Assembly (NCBI RefSeq): GCF_030127105.1
Contig: NZ_CP126161.1
Span: forward strand, 1,798,001-1,862,000
Length of the DNA stretch: 64,000 bases
Direction of reading: 5' to 3'
Source: Haloarcula pelagica
GTDB taxonomy: Archaea > Halobacteriota > Halobacteria > Halobacteriales > Haloarculaceae
In this document: in pieces, positions 62,028 to 64,000 of the stretch
Layout: the number at the start of each line of letters is the position of its first letter
How positions within the stretch are numbered: the first letter of the stretch is position 1
Made by a program: the position numbers and the translations under genes
Notes under the pieces: model-generated
Told to the model about the DNA's origin: nothing
The model's database searches: none
Seen by the model: only the letters and a program-made list of their open reading frames with translations

Positions 62028-64000
62028 TCACATGAAGTCGGCGATGCCGGACTGTTTGTTGTGGTCGTTCTCGAACACCGACTCGATCGAGCGTTCGAGG
62101 ATCCGTAGCCGCTGTTTCGTGTAGTCGCGGGCGCCGAACTCCTCGGCGACCCGGATGGCGGTGTCGATGTACTTGTTGACCGACCCCTCGTGGACGGTGA
62201 GGTTCACGCGCCCGCCACACTCCCGGCAGTCGCCGGTCAGCGGGACCCGGCGGTACGACTCCCCGCAGTCCAGACAGCGGGTCTCCTGGCGCGAGAAGGC
62301 CCGGAGGTTCCCGATGAGGTCGGGCAGGAAGTGGTACTCGATGATCCGCTCGGCCACGTCGCTCTCGACGACCGCGCGGAGCTTCCGGGAGATCGCCAGC
62401 TGTGCGTCCATCTTGTCCTCCATCGAGCCCAGCGTCTTGTACGCCGAGAGGTCCGGCCCGGCGGCGATGTTCGTGGTGTCGTGGGTGTGTCGGAACCCGG
62501 TGTACTCGCTGTCGGTCCCCAACGTCTCCTCGGCGATAGTCATGATCTCCTCGACCTCTTCGGGGGGTGTCAGTTCCCGCGTGGCCTCGTAGAACTCGCG
62601 GGGATACGAGTCCATGATGTCCATGTTGTGGGCCTCGTCGTCGATCTCGCTGGGGTCGATCCGGGAGGACATCACCAGCGGGGCGTCCATCCGCCCGCCG
62701 CGCTTGTTCGGCAAATATTTTCGCGAGAAGTTCAACAGGCCGTCCATCAGAAGCATCACACAATCTTCATCGCCATCGCAGTTTCGCCGTTTCGCGGCGT
62801 GGAAATACGGGTGCGCGTAGCCAACTGCTGCTGTCGTAAAACCAACAACTCTCCCGACTGTCGCCGCGCTGGTGTGGGGCGCCATCCCGAAGACGAGTTC
62901 GCCCACGAGGTCCTCGCGGTCGTCGAACTCGTAGTACCGTTCGAGCCCGTAGTACTGTTCGAGGAGGTCGTCGACGAAGCGGGCGGTCTTGAGCATGTGC
63001 TCGGCCGCGCCGTCCGAGAGGACGATGTCCTGGACCTTCAGCTCGACCAGCTGGTCGTCGTGGGTCAGCGGGTCGCCATGGATGTCGGTCCCGTAGCCAA
63101 GCGCCCGCAGCCGGTCAGCCCCGACATCCAGTTCGGCCGGTCGGACCGCCGTCACCGGGAGGTCGGTCATGTCGTAGCGGACGGTGCCGTCCTTGAACGC
63201 CGAGACGCCGTGTTTCGCCCGGAGGATTCCCTTCTCCATCGGCTCGGGCAGTTTCTCCTCGGAGGTGAGCCCCTTGACGGCTTTCAGCGTCTCGAAGGCT
63301 GTCTCGCGCTCGCCGACCGATTCGAGGGCATCGCGGTACGTCTCTTGGAGATCCAGTACCGTGTACTGTGTCGGCGACGCGAGCGTCTCACACCGGCGAC
63401 ACTCGGCGCGGCCGGACTCGTCGGGCTCGACCTCGGCCTCGCAGTCGGGACAGACGTACACCGTCTCGGCGAGGGTCCCGCAGTCGGGACAGCGGGCTTC
63501 GTGGGTCTCGGTCACGCAGTCGGGACAGCGCCGCCGGGCGACCTCGACCTCGACGCGGCCGGGCGTGTCGCTCATCGAGTCGGCGTGTTTCGTCGCCTTG
63601 GCCACGTCACGCTGGGCGCCGCCGGCCTCGCCGATGGGTGAGAGGGTGTGGACCGCTGGCGAGAGGTCCCGGCGTTCTGACTTCTCCGGGCGACCCATCC
63701 GGTTGCCCACCCGGGTCGGCGCCCGCTCGCGGACGGTGAAGGGCGCGACCTCGTTGACGGCCTCGATGGCGTTCTGTCCGCCCTCGCGGTCCTTGGACTC
63801 GTCGTAGCCGATGGCGTCGACGGACTCCGGTTCGCCGTACTCTCTGGCGTGTTCGGAGATATCGTCCAGCGTCCAGTCCCGTTCGAGCGCCCGTGAAAAC
63901 CCGAGCGTCCGGACCAGCGGGAGCCAGTCGTCCACGATGAGCGACTCGTCGGTCTGGGTGTGCTCGACGAGGAGGTGTTCCAGCGCCCGCTGGACGGTCT
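62028..64000 (-). CDS. polC: DNA polymerase D large subunit (DP2), partial
   Basis: C-terminal 657 residues of the catalytic subunit of PolD; the start is beyond the right edge. Three zinc-binding pairs near the edge (CPDCVTETHEARCPDCG, VYVCPDCEAEVE, CRRCE) and the active-site motif RRNCDGDED with its catalytic Asp residues are present. The C-terminal zinc finger (CLDCGESYRRVP, CRECGG) contacts the small subunit and PCNA. No intein occupies the site before CDGDED, but codon use around it (62702-62862) is foreign. Frame is open to the window end. Confidence 0.93.
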   Translation of the reverse strand, partial: TVQRALEHLLVEHTQTDESLIVDDWLPLVRTLGFSRALERDWTLDDISEHAREYGEPESVDAIGYDESKDREGGQNAIEAVNEVAPFTVRERAPTRVGNRMGRPEKSERRDLSPAVHTLSPIGEAGGAQRDVAKATKHADSMSDTPGRVEVEVARRRCPDCVTETHEARCPDCGTLAETVYVCPDCEAEVEPDESGRAECRRCETLASPTQYTVLDLQETYRDALESVGERETAFETLKAVKGLTSEEKLPEPMEKGILRAKHGVSAFKDGTVRYDMTDLPVTAVRPAELDVGADRLRALGYGTDIHGDPLTHDDQLVELKVQDIVLSDGAAEHMLKTARFVDDLLEQYYGLERYYEFDDREDLVGELVFGMAPHTSAATVGRVVGFTTAAVGYAHPYFHAAKRRNCDGDEDCVMLLMDGLLNFSRKYLPNKRGGRMDAPLVMSSRIDPSEIDDEAHNMDIMDSYPREFYEATRELTPPEEVEEIMTIAEETLGTDSEYTGFRHTHDTTNIAAGPDLSAYKTLGSMEDKMDAQLAISRKLRAVVESDVAERIIEYHFLPDLIGNLRAFSRQETRCLDCGESYRRVPLTGDCRECGGRVNLTVHEGSVNKYIDTAIRVAEEFGARDYTKQRLRILERSIESVFENDHNKQSGIADFM
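62702..62862 (-). other. Foreign-codon tract around intein site of polC
   Basis: About 54 codons around RRN/CDGDED use AGA, GTT, GGT, TTT, ACA, GCA, TAT, AAA, CGA, GAT, GAA, TGT, CTT and TTG, nearly absent in the rest of the gene. The protein stays normal. It is centred on the classical PolD intein insertion point (62780/62781). Confidence 0.8.

Noticed and set aside
62028..64000. Intein inside polymerase D large subunit
   Set aside because: The sequence reads straight through RRNCDGDED; no splicing or endonuclease motifs are present. Only codon use hints at a past intein.

Overview
The window is a chromosomal segment of a haloarchaeon, most likely Haloarculaceae close to Haloarcula. The DNA is very GC-rich, the proteins are strongly acidic, many genes start right at the predicted transcript start (leaderless, TATA about 26 bases upstream), and marker genes such as malate dehydrogenase closely resemble Haloarcula proteins as I remember them. 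I see no insertion sequence, prophage, CRISPR array or rRNA. The one tRNA is an intron-containing tRNA-Arg.

Layout. 1-4 kb: a sugar ABC transporter permease (cut by the left edge) and its lipoprotein binding protein, divergent from a cytoplasmic debranching-type glycosidase. 4-11 kb: ribbon-helix-helix protein, VOC protein, hydrolase, the RPA/RPA-associated pair, mannose-1-phosphate guanylyltransferase, an atypical SDR and a TRAM protein. 11-20 kb: an orphan sugar-binding lipoprotein, threonine aldolase, tRNA-Arg, DUF373 and PsiE membrane proteins, an MFS exporter, a radical SAM protein and an orphan sugar permease. 20-35 kb: methyltransferase, a surface protein with a Thr-Pro repeat stalk, M29 aminopeptidase, small regulators, CDF transporter, XPD-like helicase, HD protein, SerB, small zinc proteins and a MetY-type sulfhydrylase.

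34.7-47.2 kb is a replication region: polymerase D small subunit, two tandem signal peptidases, Orc1/Cdc6, a clear oriC (39.25-40.10 kb) with two perfect inverted 28-bp origin recognition boxes around an AT-rich stretch, then the origin-associated oapA-oapB-oapC genes, malate dehydrogenase, and the Hef helicase-nuclease. 47-64 kb: dolichol kinase-like protein, glycyl-tRNA synthetase and CBS protein in one operon, a CARF-like HTH regulator, a secreted alpha-amylase, SerA, two tandem histidine kinases, and the polymerase D large subunit (cut by the right edge).

Most noteworthy: (1) sequences resembling the origin recognition box recur, written in rare codons, inside the linkers of polB, oapC, the autoantigen-like gene and hef, up to 6 kb from oriC; (2) oapC is broken by a one-base shift exactly in the G-run of one of these elements; (3) the polymerase D large subunit carries a sharply bounded tract of foreign codon use centred on the classical intein insertion site at its active site, although no intein is present; (4) one of the two tandem histidine kinases has lost its ATP-binding motifs.
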